64,000 nucleotides of DNA from assembly GCF_022812285.1 (NCBI RefSeq), contig NZ_CP093300.1, positions 2,480,001 to 2,544,000 of the forward strand, written 5' to 3'. A program made the position numbers and the translations under genes. Shown here piece after piece: positions 8,588 to 18,005 of the stretch (positions are counted from its first letter, which is position 1; every line of letters starts with the position of its first letter). This DNA is from Alkalihalobacillus sp. LMS39. GTDB lineage: Bacteria; Bacillota; Bacilli; Bacillales; Bacillaceae_F. Under the pieces are notes generated by a model. That model saw only the letters and a list, made by a program, of their open reading frames with translations, had not been told where the DNA came from and ran no database searches.

Positions 8588-9550
8588 TTGGTCATTGCAA
8601 AAGAAGTATTAAAAACACTATTCGTTTGGTTCCTAGCGATGGTTGTCATCATTTTATTCGCATTACTACCAAGAACAATCGAAGTAGAGTTTAGCGAATA
8701 TGAGCTAATTACATCTTATTCTATTCCTTATGAATTCTATATAGAAAATATTAAGAATTATTTGAATATGGTGTTTTTTGAACATACGTTAGGAGAAACT
8801 AGATTTGGTACGTCTGTTTTTGAAGAAGTCATAATGTATGGTGGTCGGAGTTCGATTGTCATCGCTATTGCTTTTTTATTTGCCATTGTATTAGGGACAG
8901 CGAAAGGTTTTTTTGACTTTATCGTCAGGAAAAGTAAAGTGCGTCTGTTAGGGGGTCCGACAACATTTACTCTTCAGTCTTTTCCAGACTTTTTTGTAGT
9001 AATTGTTTTTCAGCTTATTATGTTTTGGTTGATTAGTTTAGGATTACCTAACATTAGTTTATTCGGAAATGAAAGTTGGCATCACTTCTTATTAGCTAGC
9101 TCTTTACTTTCTATATTTCCAATGATGTATATGGCGAGAATTGTTAGTTCATCTTTAATGTTAGAAGAGGGATTACCTTATCTTACAACGGCTAGAAGTA
9201 AAGGGTTGTCCAATTTCTTTGTCTTGTGGAAACATCAATTCACAAACGGGTTAATTCATGTCATACCACATATTCCTACGATATTTTTATATGTTATGTC
9301 AAACCTTGTTATCATTGAATATTTAATGTATTTTAGAGGCGGCGCCTATCGACTTTATCAAGCGTTAGGGTTTGCTGAGGCACAAATTACAGGTGGCCGA
9401 AATCGGACACCTTTTAATGAAATGATGTTTGAGCCTGAGCTTGTAATTGCATTGTTAGCCGTATTTATTAGTTTTGTTGCCGTCATTCATTTGCTCTGTA
9501 AGTTATTTATGCATTTTTCTCCTTTATTGAAAGGAGGACAACATGAATAA
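8588..9550 (+). CDS. ABC transporter permease, DppB/OppB-like
   Basis: A 320-residue inner-membrane permease with an N-terminal anchor, an extracytoplasmic stretch of about 75 residues and then five further segments. The ATPase-coupling loop resembles the EAA motif of oligopeptide permeases (TARSKGLS, about residue 200). The start is a TTG with AGAGGG 6 bases upstream. It overlaps the next permease by 8 bases, so the two surely form a heterodimer. No binding protein or ATPase gene accompanies them; they must borrow these from elsewhere or act in an unusual way. The substrate is unknown, peptides being the family norm. Confidence 0.85.
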   Translation: MVIAKEVLKTLFVWFLAMVVIILFALLPRTIEVEFSEYELITSYSIPYEFYIENIKNYLNMVFFEHTLGETRFGTSVFEEVIMYGGRSSIVIAIAFLFAIVLGTAKGFFDFIVRKSKVRLLGGPTTFTLQSFPDFFVVIVFQLIMFWLISLGLPNISLFGNESWHHFLLASSLLSIFPMMYMARIVSSSLMLEEGLPYLTTARSKGLSNFFVLWKHQFTNGLIHVIPHIPTIFLYVMSNLVIIEYLMYFRGGAYRLYQALGFAEAQITGGRNRTPFNEMMFEPELVIALLAVFISFVAVIHLLCKLFMHFSPLLKGGQHE

Positions 9551-10430
9551 TCAATTAAAAATTGCCATAGTTTTGCTAGGGTTACTCATTTGTTTTTGTT
9601 TATTAAGTTTTGTCGATCCGATCCTTCAACCAGAAGAGGAACGGTTAGAATACATATTAACAGATGACGGTCAAATCCTTATTCCACCATATCCTCCATC
9701 TGAACAATTTTGGCTTGGAACAGACCAGAATGGAAGAGACATTTTTACTTATCTAGTAAAAGGTGGGCTTAATACACTTGTTATCGTTTTTGTAATCTCT
9801 TTCATTCGTTTCGTTTTTGCTGTTCCTTTAGGAATACTTGCTTATAAACGAAAAGGGATAAGTCATTCCATTATCCATGGGTTTAATAGTTTTTTTTCAA
9901 TGGTACCGATTTTATTTATTGCCATTTTAGTGTTAAATTTACCGATGGTTTTAGTATCCGATCACAGACTTTTACTTTCAGTCGTCTTGATTGCTTTATT
10001 AGAATGTGGAGCCATTGCCGTGGCTGTACAAAATCACGTTCGTCAAATTTATCAATCTAGTTATATGGAAGGTGCCATTGTAAATGGGAGCTCTAAATTG
10101 ACAGTCGCAAAATATTATTATTGGCGGCATGTTAGGTCTCATGTTATTATTATGTTTTTCTTAGATGCTGCTAAAGTGATGTTATTATTAGGACAACTAG
10201 GATTTTTATCGATGTTTTTATCACAAGATTGGATATACGATGAATCGGTAGGAATCGTTGTTCGAAATACTCTTGAAATATGGCCGACAATGCTAGCTGA
10301 CACGCGTCAATATTTACGTTCGGATATTTGGATTCCATTATTTCCGGCCTTTATGATTGCCTACACAATATTTTCACTGCAGATGCTTGGAGAAGGTTTA
10401 CGTAAACATTTCGAACGAAAAAAGCAATAA
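9543..10430 (+). CDS. ABC transporter permease, DppC/OppC-like
   Basis: A 295-residue permease, the second half of the pair, overlapping the upstream gene by 8 bases with AAAGGAGG just before the ATG. It shows an N-terminal segment, a periplasm-facing part with the FWLGTDQNGRDIFTYL motif typical of OppC/DppC proteins, and further segments. The coupling loop (YMEGAIVNGSSKL) is degenerate but recognisable. A strong terminator closes the two-gene operon, which has no ATPase or solute-binding protein. Confidence 0.87.
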   Translation: MNNQLKIAIVLLGLLICFCLLSFVDPILQPEEERLEYILTDDGQILIPPYPPSEQFWLGTDQNGRDIFTYLVKGGLNTLVIVFVISFIRFVFAVPLGILAYKRKGISHSIIHGFNSFFSMVPILFIAILVLNLPMVLVSDHRLLLSVVLIALLECGAIAVAVQNHVRQIYQSSYMEGAIVNGSSKLTVAKYYYWRHVRSHVIIMFFLDAAKVMLLLGQLGFLSMFLSQDWIYDESVGIVVRNTLEIWPTMLADTRQYLRSDIWIPLFPAFMIAYTIFSLQMLGEGLRKHFERKKQ

Positions 10431-10445
10431 CAAAATTAAATAAAG

Positions 10446-10497
10446 AGGCTGAGACAAGGTGTTTTTAGAAAACTCCTATTGTCTCAGCCTTTTTTTA
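10446..10497 (+). terminator. Terminator of the permease pair
   Basis: 12-bp perfect stem AGGCTGAGACAA / TTGTCTCAGCCT followed by seven T. A truncated element A follows immediately. Confidence 0.92.
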
Positions 10498-10558
10498 AAG
10501 ATAAGAGTATTAAAATATTGGTGTAGCAGTGAAGTTTTGAAAGCTTATTCAAGAAAAT
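10497..10558 (+). repeat. Dispersed element A, copy 3 (forward, truncated)
   Basis: Left half only: AAAGATAAGAGTATTAAAATATTGG, then GTAGCAGTGAAGTTTTGAAAG and TTATTCAAGAAAA. The GCGAAG hairpin half is missing. Confidence 0.75.
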
Positions 10559-10681
10559 CTTTTGTTGAACTCTTTTTTAGAAAAGTTATTTCATAATCGG
10601 ATTATATATCTTTTTGGATAAGGGCAGAATACAAGAAGTATGTGTTTTCTACACTCTTTATCTCAATAAAAGGAGTTCAAT

Positions 10682-12142
10682 ATGAAGCTTTTCTCTTTGT
10701 TAGAACCTTTACATATCTTATATAAACCTGACGATCTTGAAGATATACCAATATCAAATATCCAGTTTCACTCCAAAAAAGTGACGAACCAATCTGTGTT
10801 TGTTGCAATTTCAGGTCATGAACATGATGGTCATGATTATATAAATGATGTAATAAAAGCAGGAGCGGTCGCCATTATCGGGGAAAAACCATTAAGGAAT
10901 CTCAACGTACCGTATATTCAAGTTCAAAACAGTCGTCTAGCATTAACACAATTGGCTAAACAATTATACAAAAATGAAAGAAACCCAGTTTTAATTGGGG
11001 TTACAGGAACAAATGGAAAAACAACAACGACATATATGTTACGCCATATACTTGAGGAAGCAGGGATACGCTGTTCTTTAATAGGTACTGTATCACACAT
11101 TATTAATGGCGTAAGTTTTGCTTCAGAGAATACAACTCCAGACACCTTAACGATACAAAGGTTAATTTCTGAAAGTCATGATGACGTCATCATTATTGAA
11201 GTGTCCTCTCATGGTCTAGAACAAGGCAGGGTAGAAGGCCTTGAATTTGATTATGCTTTATTTACAAACTTAAGTCATGATCACTTAAATTATCACGGTT
11301 CCATTTATCGTTATTTTGAAGCGAAATCTAAACTTTTTGATTTTCTAGCTCCAACTGGTGAAGCGATTATTAGTACATCAAGTGTATGGGGAACAAGATT
11401 AATTGATAAATTAATCAATAAAGAAAAGAATGTGTACTCTGTCGGTTATAATGAAATGGATAATATGAATGTTCTAAATGTTAATGTTGAATTTTCTACT
11501 GATTTTGAATTACACGATGGTGCTGACTCGTTTAAAGTTAATGTACCGTTAACAGGGGTTCATAATGCTTGGAATGCATCATTATCTTTTGTCACTGCGA
11601 AACGAATGGGGGTTAACAGTCAAAAGATTATTCAAAGTTTACGTTCGTTTCCAGGTGTTCCAGGTAGATTCGAAATGTACCCTCAGACTAATGGGGTTAC
11701 AATGGTTATTGATTATGCTCATACACCAGATGCACTAACGCACTGTTTTCAAACCCTTCATTCAGTAGGAGCAAAAAAAATTACCCATATCTTTGGATTT
11801 AGAGGAAATAGCGATCCGTCAAAGCGCGCTGAAATGCTTGAAATATCCTCCAAATGGAGTGGAGAGTATATTTTAACATTCGATGACTTAAATGGTGTGA
11901 AACAAAAAGAAATGATTTCTTTATTAGAAATGTACCAAAAACAATATGGAAATAGAAAAGGTCGTATTATTCCGGACCGAACGTTAGCGATCCAGTCCGC
12001 GTTAGAAAATGCAAAAGGCGACGACTATATTTTAATTACTGGAAAAGGTCCTGAAAATTACAAAGAGTCTTTTTGTTTACCAACAACATCAGATAAGGAA
12101 ACGATTTTATTTATAAATAAGCAACCTCGTTTGATACAATAA
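10682..12142 (+). CDS. MurE-like Mur ligase, divergent stand-alone paralogue
   Basis: A 486-residue ATP-dependent ligase of the Mur family, closest in layout to MurE. Visible are an N-terminal UDP-sugar-type domain, the ATP loop GTNGKTTT (about residue 110), EVSSHGL, the DHLNYHG segment and YFEAKSKLFDF with the lysine that is carbamylated in this family. The C-terminal domain departs from MurE: the amino-acid specificity motif DNPR is replaced by DDLN, and the GCGGDRD segment by GFRGNSD. It lies alone, not in a division/cell-wall cluster. It probably joins a different amino acid or a different acceptor than housekeeping MurE. GGAG lies 7 bases before the ATG. Confidence 0.8.
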   Translation: MKLFSLLEPLHILYKPDDLEDIPISNIQFHSKKVTNQSVFVAISGHEHDGHDYINDVIKAGAVAIIGEKPLRNLNVPYIQVQNSRLALTQLAKQLYKNERNPVLIGVTGTNGKTTTTYMLRHILEEAGIRCSLIGTVSHIINGVSFASENTTPDTLTIQRLISESHDDVIIIEVSSHGLEQGRVEGLEFDYALFTNLSHDHLNYHGSIYRYFEAKSKLFDFLAPTGEAIISTSSVWGTRLIDKLINKEKNVYSVGYNEMDNMNVLNVNVEFSTDFELHDGADSFKVNVPLTGVHNAWNASLSFVTAKRMGVNSQKIIQSLRSFPGVPGRFEMYPQTNGVTMVIDYAHTPDALTHCFQTLHSVGAKKITHIFGFRGNSDPSKRAEMLEISSKWSGEYILTFDDLNGVKQKEMISLLEMYQKQYGNRKGRIIPDRTLAIQSALENAKGDDYILITGKGPENYKESFCLPTTSDKETILFINKQPRLIQ

Positions 12143-12175
12143 AACCTTCCTCTTTTATACATATACGTAATAAAC

Positions 12176-12215
12176 AAAACCGAATTCAATTCATAACAAA
12201 TTGAACTCGGTTTTT
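12176..12215. terminator. Bidirectional terminator, MurE-like gene / nhaC-type gene
   Basis: 16-bp stem with one mismatch (AAAACCGAATTCAATT against AATTGAACTCGGTTTT), with T-tracts on both strands, placed between two convergent genes. Confidence 0.85.
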
Positions 12216-12251
12216 GGTTTTTCATATCGTTATATTATTAATATGGTTTTG

Positions 12252-13814
12252 TTATGATTGATTAGAATAACGAATGAGAAAGCCAATAATAAGGCCAAAG
12301 AGAAGGAGTGATATGATTAAACCAAACCATACAGAGCCTGTGACACCAAGAACAATATAACCGACAATTGATAATATAGCAGCAATCAACGCATATGGTA
12401 ATTGAGTGATAACATGGTCAATATGGTGACAACCAGCCCCAGTTGAAGATAATATCGTCGTATCTGAGATAGGAGAGCAATGATCTCCAAATACTGCACC
12501 AGCTAATACCGCTGCTAGTGAAGGAAGTAATAAGCTTGGTTCAACAATAACCATAATTTGTCCGGCGATCGGCAACATTAACCCGAATGTTCCCCAAGAA
12601 GTTCCGGTTGAAAAAGCCATTATTCCTGCTAGGATAAATAAAATAACAGGAAGCAAAGAAACAGAAAAGTTAGACTGCTCAATAATTGACGCTAAAAAAG
12701 TTCCCGTTTCAAGTTGGTCAATTAAGTCAACGATCATCCAAGCTAATATTAAAATGTATATTGCTGGTAACATCGATTGAATTCCTTGCCAAGAAGCTTT
12801 TGATGACACTTGAAAAGGAAGTGTTTTTTTTATAGAGGCTTCATACACAAAGAATAGAAACGTGATAACAACTGTGACAATTCCTCCGTATAAAAGTGCA
12901 GCAGCTGGATCCGTATTCGCAAACACATCAAGAATTGTAGCTCCACTGTCAGATTCTTGATAGCCTAAGTAAATCATTGAAGTTACCGTTGATACAATTA
13001 ACGTCATAATTGGTACGACTAGACCAAGTACAGAACCCGTTTGACTTACTGGCAAATCTTCCTTTAATTCCCCAGGAACCTTTCCACGTTCGGTGGAAAA
13101 CGTTTGTCCTGTTTGAATCGCTCGCAACTCATGTTTTTTCATTGGACCGATATTAATATTAAATATAGCTGTGACAAAAACAAGCAAAATCGAAAGAATA
13201 ACATAATAGTTCATTGGAATCATTTGAATAAAAGCGGTAAACGAACTAAACTCGCTGATGTGATGATACGTTAATATCGTACCAATAATTCCAATAATAT
13301 AAGCACCCCAGCTTGAAATTGGAGAAACAACACAAATAGGAGCTGATGTTGAATCGATAATGTATGCTAGTTTTGCCCGAGAAACATTGTGCCGATCCGT
13401 TAAAGGACGACTGACTTGACCTACTGCTAAAGCATTAAAATAATCATCAATAAAAATAATAACCCCTAATATTGCCGTAACAATCTGTGCCCCAACTCTT
13501 GTTTTCACACGACGTAGAGCCCATTCTCCAAAGGCGCGGCTTCCACCGATAACGGTAATAAAGGCCGTAATCATCCCTAATAGTAATAAAAACAAGAGAA
13601 TATACACGTTCCACGTATTGATTTCCCCGTCTGATACGAAAATACTATAAAAAGAAATAACGAGCGTTTGCAATGATTCGATTGGTGAGAACTTACCTAT
13701 TAATAAGGCTGCAGATATGATTCCGACCCCTAATGAAAGTAGGACCTTTCTTGTTAATAGCACCATAACGATGGCAACAATCGGGGGGATTAATGAATAA
13801 ATTGTACCTTCCAA
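12252..13814 (-). CDS. NhaC-family transporter, probable lysine transporter (LysW type)
   Basis: A 520-residue multi-pass membrane protein of the NhaC superfamily, with the typical FIDDYFNALAVG (about 110), STSAP and GDHCSPISDTTILSS (near 465) motifs. The start is taken as the TTG at 13814, because AAGGAGG ends 8 bases upstream; the longer reading frame has no ribosome binding site. The leader holds a lysine riboswitch with a terminator, so the probable substrate is lysine rather than sodium alone. NhaC-type genes behind lysine elements are known and have been called lysW. Family members exchange substrate for protons or sodium. Confidence 0.85.
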   Translation of the reverse strand: MEGTIYSLIPPIVAIVMVLLTRKVLLSLGVGIISAALLIGKFSPIESLQTLVISFYSIFVSDGEINTWNVYILLFLLLLGMITAFITVIGGSRAFGEWALRRVKTRVGAQIVTAILGVIIFIDDYFNALAVGQVSRPLTDRHNVSRAKLAYIIDSTSAPICVVSPISSWGAYIIGIIGTILTYHHISEFSSFTAFIQMIPMNYYVILSILLVFVTAIFNINIGPMKKHELRAIQTGQTFSTERGKVPGELKEDLPVSQTGSVLGLVVPIMTLIVSTVTSMIYLGYQESDSGATILDVFANTDPAAALLYGGIVTVVITFLFFVYEASIKKTLPFQVSSKASWQGIQSMLPAIYILILAWMIVDLIDQLETGTFLASIIEQSNFSVSLLPVILFILAGIMAFSTGTSWGTFGLMLPIAGQIMVIVEPSLLLPSLAAVLAGAVFGDHCSPISDTTILSSTGAGCHHIDHVITQLPYALIAAILSIVGYIVLGVTGSVWFGLIISLLLFGLIIGFLIRYSNQS

Positions 13815-13848
13815 AAGTATTTCCTCCTTAGTATCACAACAAAATGAC

Positions 13849-13890
13849 AAAAAAACAGAGCTAAGATAGGATGACTATCATAACTCTGTT
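13849..13890 (-). terminator. Riboswitch-controlled terminator upstream of the lysine transporter
   Basis: On the minus strand AACAGAG ... GATAG TCATC CTATC ... CTCTGTT is followed by seven T and then, 20 bases on, by the ribosome binding site. Its place between aptamer and gene makes it the expression platform. Confidence 0.85.
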
Positions 13891-13903
13891 TCATTTGTAG
13901 ACA

Positions 13904-14076
13904 CGATCAGTACGTTCTCCATTACTAATGTAATGACAGTGTTGGCCCTATTAAGGACAACCCCAATAAAAAAGGATGACGTCTTTTTTATTTCGGCAAA
14001 AAGCCCTTTCTAAAGTGGTCAAAGGTTGTCAGCCTCACACAATATACTTATGCTTTTCGCTCCTCAAACTAAATCG
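13904..14076 (-). ncRNA. Lysine riboswitch (L box)
   Basis: A 173-nt aptamer on the minus strand. It has the conserved blocks of the L box in order: GAGGAGCG, AAGTA, GAAAGGG, GCCGAAAT, ATTGGGG, CTGTCATTACAT and GGAGAACGTAC. The closing helix P1 forms between CGATTTAGT (14076-14068) and ACTGATCG (13911-13904) with one bulge. Lysine binding is expected to favour the terminator at 13849-13890 and so turn the transporter gene off. Confidence 0.88.
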
Positions 14077-14117
14077 AGTTGATAGTATTATTTTGTTGTG
14101 TATAAAATCCAACTTTA

Positions 14118-14147
14118 TTTATACCGTATTTTTTAGGAAGAGGTCAA
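14118..14147 (-). promoter_or_regulatory. Promoter of the lysine riboswitch transcript
   Basis: On the minus strand TTGACC (14147-14142) and TATAAA (14123-14118) are separated by 18 bases, giving a start near 14111, about 35 bases before the aptamer. Confidence 0.6.
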
Positions 14148-14442
14148 GTGTTATTGCTTTGTAATTTATAACATTTTGTTGGACATGATACCATTTGCCA
14201 TATTTATTGTTATATATTCAAGCTATATCATCATAAACTATTCAAATCGAAGGAAAGGTGTAGGGAATGGGCGTAATTTTTAAATATAATCATATTATCT
14301 TTACATATTAGACGGTTTCAGTTAAATATCATTGTTTTTACAAAGTTATTCATTAAAAAGTTGTAGAAATTTATTTCGAAAACCGATATATTATTACTAT
14401 TCCCTAAAAAAGGTGGGAACTATAAATTAAAGGGGGAGTTGG

Positions 14443-16197
14443 ATGAATACATTTAAAAGGCTTAAAGAGTTTTATTGGCCTTATAAAAAGTATTTTTTTG
14501 GATCCATTTTATTTTTGTTACTCGTAACGGCCATTACCGTTATCTATCCAATCATATTGCAAATTACTATTGATTATGCAGTCATTGACGGGCAACACCA
14601 CATCATTCCTTATATTGCTTTTGGTTTCATTGCATTAATGATAATAAAAGGGTTTGCTACATATTCGCATCAGTTTTTAGGAGATTTATTTGGCGTGCGC
14701 GCCGTCTACGAACTAAGGAATGCGTTATATAAAAAACTACAATACTTACCTTTTCGTTATTATGATAACGCAAAAACCGGGGACTTAATGTCTCGGTTAA
14801 CAGCTGATGTAGAAGGGTTCCGTTTCTTTTTATCATTCGGGTTTGCTCAACTTTTTAATTTAATTTTATTAGTTGGGTTTAGTTTTGGAATTATGATGTT
14901 TTACAGTGTCCCTTTAGCACTAGTTACATTAGCTTCTATGCCTTTTCTAATTATTACTGTTTATCGTTTTGACAAAAAAGTCCATCCTGCTTTTACCCAA
15001 ATTCGAAAATCATTTGGAAGATTAACAACGAAAGTGCAAGAAAACATAAGTGGTATGAATACAGTTAAATCGTTGTCACGAGAAGATTTTGAGATTGATA
15101 AGTTTGTTGATAAAAACAAAGATTATAAAGATCGTTTTATTCATACTTCAAATATATGGGCACGATATTTCCCAATTATGGAACTGATAGGGCAAATCTG
15201 TGTCGTCGTACTATTAGGGTATGGTGGTTGGTTAGTCATACAAGGTGCACTGCAACCTGGTCAACTCGTCGCCTTTTTCTCTTTAGTATGGTATATCATC
15301 GGACCATTAATGAATTTAGGCTTTATCATCAATACCTTTTCCCAGTCAAAAGCATCTGGAGAAAGATTGTTAGAATTACTAGATGAAAAAGAAGACATCA
15401 AAGATCGGAAGGATGCTCTTTCTATTCCTCGCATACAAGGTCATGTTACGTTTAAAAATGTAACACATCAATATGATGAAGAAGAGGAACTGGCACTAAA
15501 TAATATTTCGTTTGATGCGCCTCCAGGTAAGATTATTGGATTAATTGGGGCAACGGGTTCCGGGAAGACGAGTATAACCCAGCTTATTTCACGATTTTAT
15601 GAACCAAATGCTGGCCAAATATTAATAGATGGTCAAGATATAAAACAATACTCTTTGATATCACTGCGTCAAAATATCGGTGTTGTCCTTCAAGAATCAT
15701 TCTTATTCTCTTCTTCAATTCGTGATAATATCGCATACGGAAACCCAAATGCTTCTTTAGAAGACATTATCGAAGCCGCTAAGAGGGCACAAGCGCATGA
15801 ATTTATCATGGAACTAGATGAAGGCTATGATACGATTCTTGGAGAAAGAGGAATGGGGTTATCAGGTGGTCAAAAGCAACGAATTGCGATTGCACGTTCA
15901 ATTTTAATCAACCCTAGCATTCTTATTTTAGATGATGCAACAAGTGCTGTTGATATGAAAACAGAAGGAAAGATTCAAGCGGCATTTCGCGAAGTGATGA
16001 AAGGTCGTACAACGTTTATTATCGCTCATCGGATATCATCTTTAAAACACGCAGACGAAATTATAGTGTTAGATAAAGGTGAGATCACAGAACGAGGCAC
16101 ACATGAACAATTAATTAACAATGATAATGGCGCGTATCGTAGAATTTATGATATTCAATTTCAAGACCAATATGTTGTAGCGGGGGTGAGCCAATGA
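14443..16197 (+). CDS. Heterodimeric ABC exporter, degenerate-site subunit (YfiB/YheI-like)
   Basis: A 584-residue ABC half-exporter: six membrane segments (about residues 15-310) then an ATPase domain with Walker A GATGSGKT (about 368), signature LSGGQ (about 472) and Walker B ILILDD. The catalytic glutamate after Walker B is aspartate (DDATSAVD), which marks the subunit with the inactive catalytic site in asymmetric exporters. Its normal LSGGQ would complete the active site of the partner. It overlaps the next gene by 4 bases (ATGA). Substrates of this type include drugs and amphiphiles; none can be assigned here. Confidence 0.92.
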   Translation: MNTFKRLKEFYWPYKKYFFGSILFLLLVTAITVIYPIILQITIDYAVIDGQHHIIPYIAFGFIALMIIKGFATYSHQFLGDLFGVRAVYELRNALYKKLQYLPFRYYDNAKTGDLMSRLTADVEGFRFFLSFGFAQLFNLILLVGFSFGIMMFYSVPLALVTLASMPFLIITVYRFDKKVHPAFTQIRKSFGRLTTKVQENISGMNTVKSLSREDFEIDKFVDKNKDYKDRFIHTSNIWARYFPIMELIGQICVVVLLGYGGWLVIQGALQPGQLVAFFSLVWYIIGPLMNLGFIINTFSQSKASGERLLELLDEKEDIKDRKDALSIPRIQGHVTFKNVTHQYDEEEELALNNISFDAPPGKIIGLIGATGSGKTSITQLISRFYEPNAGQILIDGQDIKQYSLISLRQNIGVVLQESFLFSSSIRDNIAYGNPNASLEDIIEAAKRAQAHEFIMELDEGYDTILGERGMGLSGGQKQRIAIARSILINPSILILDDATSAVDMKTEGKIQAAFREVMKGRTTFIIAHRISSLKHADEIIVLDKGEITERGTHEQLINNDNGAYRRIYDIQFQDQYVVAGVSQ

Positions 16198-18005
16198 TAA
16201 AGAAGGAAAAGCCAAGACATCGGTTCCACTATTCCGTTGATTCAGCAATTGAAAAACCATTTAACTGGCTTCAAATGATGAGGTTGTTTAGTTATTTAAA
16301 ACCATATCGAACAAATTTATTACCACTGGCGATTTTTGCAATGGTCATTTCAACGGTCGTTCGCTTAATAACACCAATATTAATCGGGGTTTATGCATTA
16401 AATAATGTCATATATGAACGAAATCTAGATAGCTTGCGAAATGTTGTATTGCTTATTGCTGGATTGTATATTTTATCTTGGATTGCAAATACCTTTCGAA
16501 TTCGTTGGATGAATAAATTAGGTCAAAATGTCATATATGATTTACGGCAAAGTTTATTTAAACATATTCAACGGCTATCACACCGCTTTTTTGATCAAAG
16601 ATCAGCTGGTTCGATTTTAGTTCGAATAACAAATGATGTGAATTCACTGCAAGATTTGTTTACCAATGGAGTTATCAATTTATTAATGGATATTTTATTG
16701 CTCGTTGGTATTATTGTCATCTTGTTTTTCTATAGCCCAGAGCTAACATTAGCCATCATGGTCATTCTTCCGATTATGTTTTTTATCTCTACGAAACTAC
16801 GAAGAAAGATTCGACGCTCATGGCAAAATGTGAGGGTGATACAATCTCATATCAATTCACATTTAAATGAAAGTATCCAAGGGATCCGAGTTACTCAATC
16901 TTATACGCAAGAAAAAGAAAACATGAGTTTCTTTAATGATATGAATGAAAAAAACTTCCAAGCTTGGCGAAATGCGACCCAGCAAAATGCTTTGTTTCGA
17001 CCGTTTGTCGAGATGTCCAATGCATTTGGTACGGTTATATTAATTTGGTATGGCGTCCATTTAATTCAAACAGGTAATATTAATGTAGGAATCTTTGTTA
17101 CATTCGCATTTTATTTAGGAATGTTTTGGGAGCCGATTTCTCGATTAGGTCAAGTGTACAATCAACTTCTTGTTGGTATGGCATCTTCAGAAAGAATATT
17201 TGAATTTCTAGATGAAAAGCCTTCAGTTCCTGAAAAAAAGAATGCTGTAGATTTAAAGAAAATTACCGGTCATATTCAGTTTGAAAATGTTGAGTTTGCT
17301 TATGATGAAAATCGAAAAGCATTAAACAATATTAATCTAGAAATGAAAGCCGGAGAGACAGTTGCTTTAGTTGGACATACAGGCTCTGGAAAAACGACGA
17401 TCGTGAATTTAATTACTAGATTTTATGATCCGACTAGTGGGAAAGTAAAAATCGATGGCCAGGATTTAAAGGATATTACTCTAGATAGCATCCGGTCCCA
17501 AGTGAGCATCGTTCTTCAAGACACGTTTATTTTCTCAGGAACAATTATGGAAAATATTCGTTTTGGTCGTCCTGATGCGACCGATGAGGAAGTCATTCAT
17601 GCCGCAGAAATGGTTGGGGCTAGTCAATTTATTACCCGATTAAAAAATGGCTATCAAACTGAAGTAGAAGAGAGAGGGAATATTTTATCGGTCGGAGAAA
17701 GACAACTATTGTCGTTTGCTCGTGCGTTGTTGGCTGATCCGCAAATTTTAATATTAGACGAAGCTACAGCAAGCATCGATACTGAGACAGAGCAAATTAT
17801 TCAAAAAGCATTAAACACTTTATTAAAAGGTCGTACTGCTATTATGATCGCCCACCGTTTATCGACGATCCGTGAGGCTGATAATATTATTGTTTTAGAT
17901 CACGGAGAAATTATGGAGCAAGGAAACCATAACGAACTTATGAAACAAAAAGGACGTTACTATCATCTTGTTCAAGCACAATTTGACGCCCTTCATGTAG
18001 GATAA
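16194..18005 (+). CDS. Heterodimeric ABC exporter, catalytic subunit (YfiC-like)
   Basis: A 603-residue half-exporter, partner of the preceding gene. An N-terminal cytoplasmic extension of about 30 residues precedes six membrane segments, then an ATPase domain with Walker A GHTGSGKT (about 394) and an intact catalytic glutamate in ILILDEATAS. Its signature is changed from LSGGQ to LSVGE. Together with the aspartate in the partner, this gives one consensus and one degenerate nucleotide site, as in B. subtilis BmrCD and related pairs. The length fits YfiC better than the longer BmrD. The TAA stop abuts an element A copy. Confidence 0.92.
   Translation: MIKKEKPRHRFHYSVDSAIEKPFNWLQMMRLFSYLKPYRTNLLPLAIFAMVISTVVRLITPILIGVYALNNVIYERNLDSLRNVVLLIAGLYILSWIANTFRIRWMNKLGQNVIYDLRQSLFKHIQRLSHRFFDQRSAGSILVRITNDVNSLQDLFTNGVINLLMDILLLVGIIVILFFYSPELTLAIMVILPIMFFISTKLRRKIRRSWQNVRVIQSHINSHLNESIQGIRVTQSYTQEKENMSFFNDMNEKNFQAWRNATQQNALFRPFVEMSNAFGTVILIWYGVHLIQTGNINVGIFVTFAFYLGMFWEPISRLGQVYNQLLVGMASSERIFEFLDEKPSVPEKKNAVDLKKITGHIQFENVEFAYDENRKALNNINLEMKAGETVALVGHTGSGKTTIVNLITRFYDPTSGKVKIDGQDLKDITLDSIRSQVSIVLQDTFIFSGTIMENIRFGRPDATDEEVIHAAEMVGASQFITRLKNGYQTEVEERGNILSVGERQLLSFARALLADPQILILDEATASIDTETEQIIQKALNTLLKGRTAIMIAHRLSTIREADNIIVLDHGEIMEQGNHNELMKQKGRYYHLVQAQFDALHVG

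Noticed and set aside
13976-14164. 62-codon plus-strand frame before the ABC exporter
   Set aside because: It is antisense to the lysine riboswitch and its promoter; no ribosome binding site.
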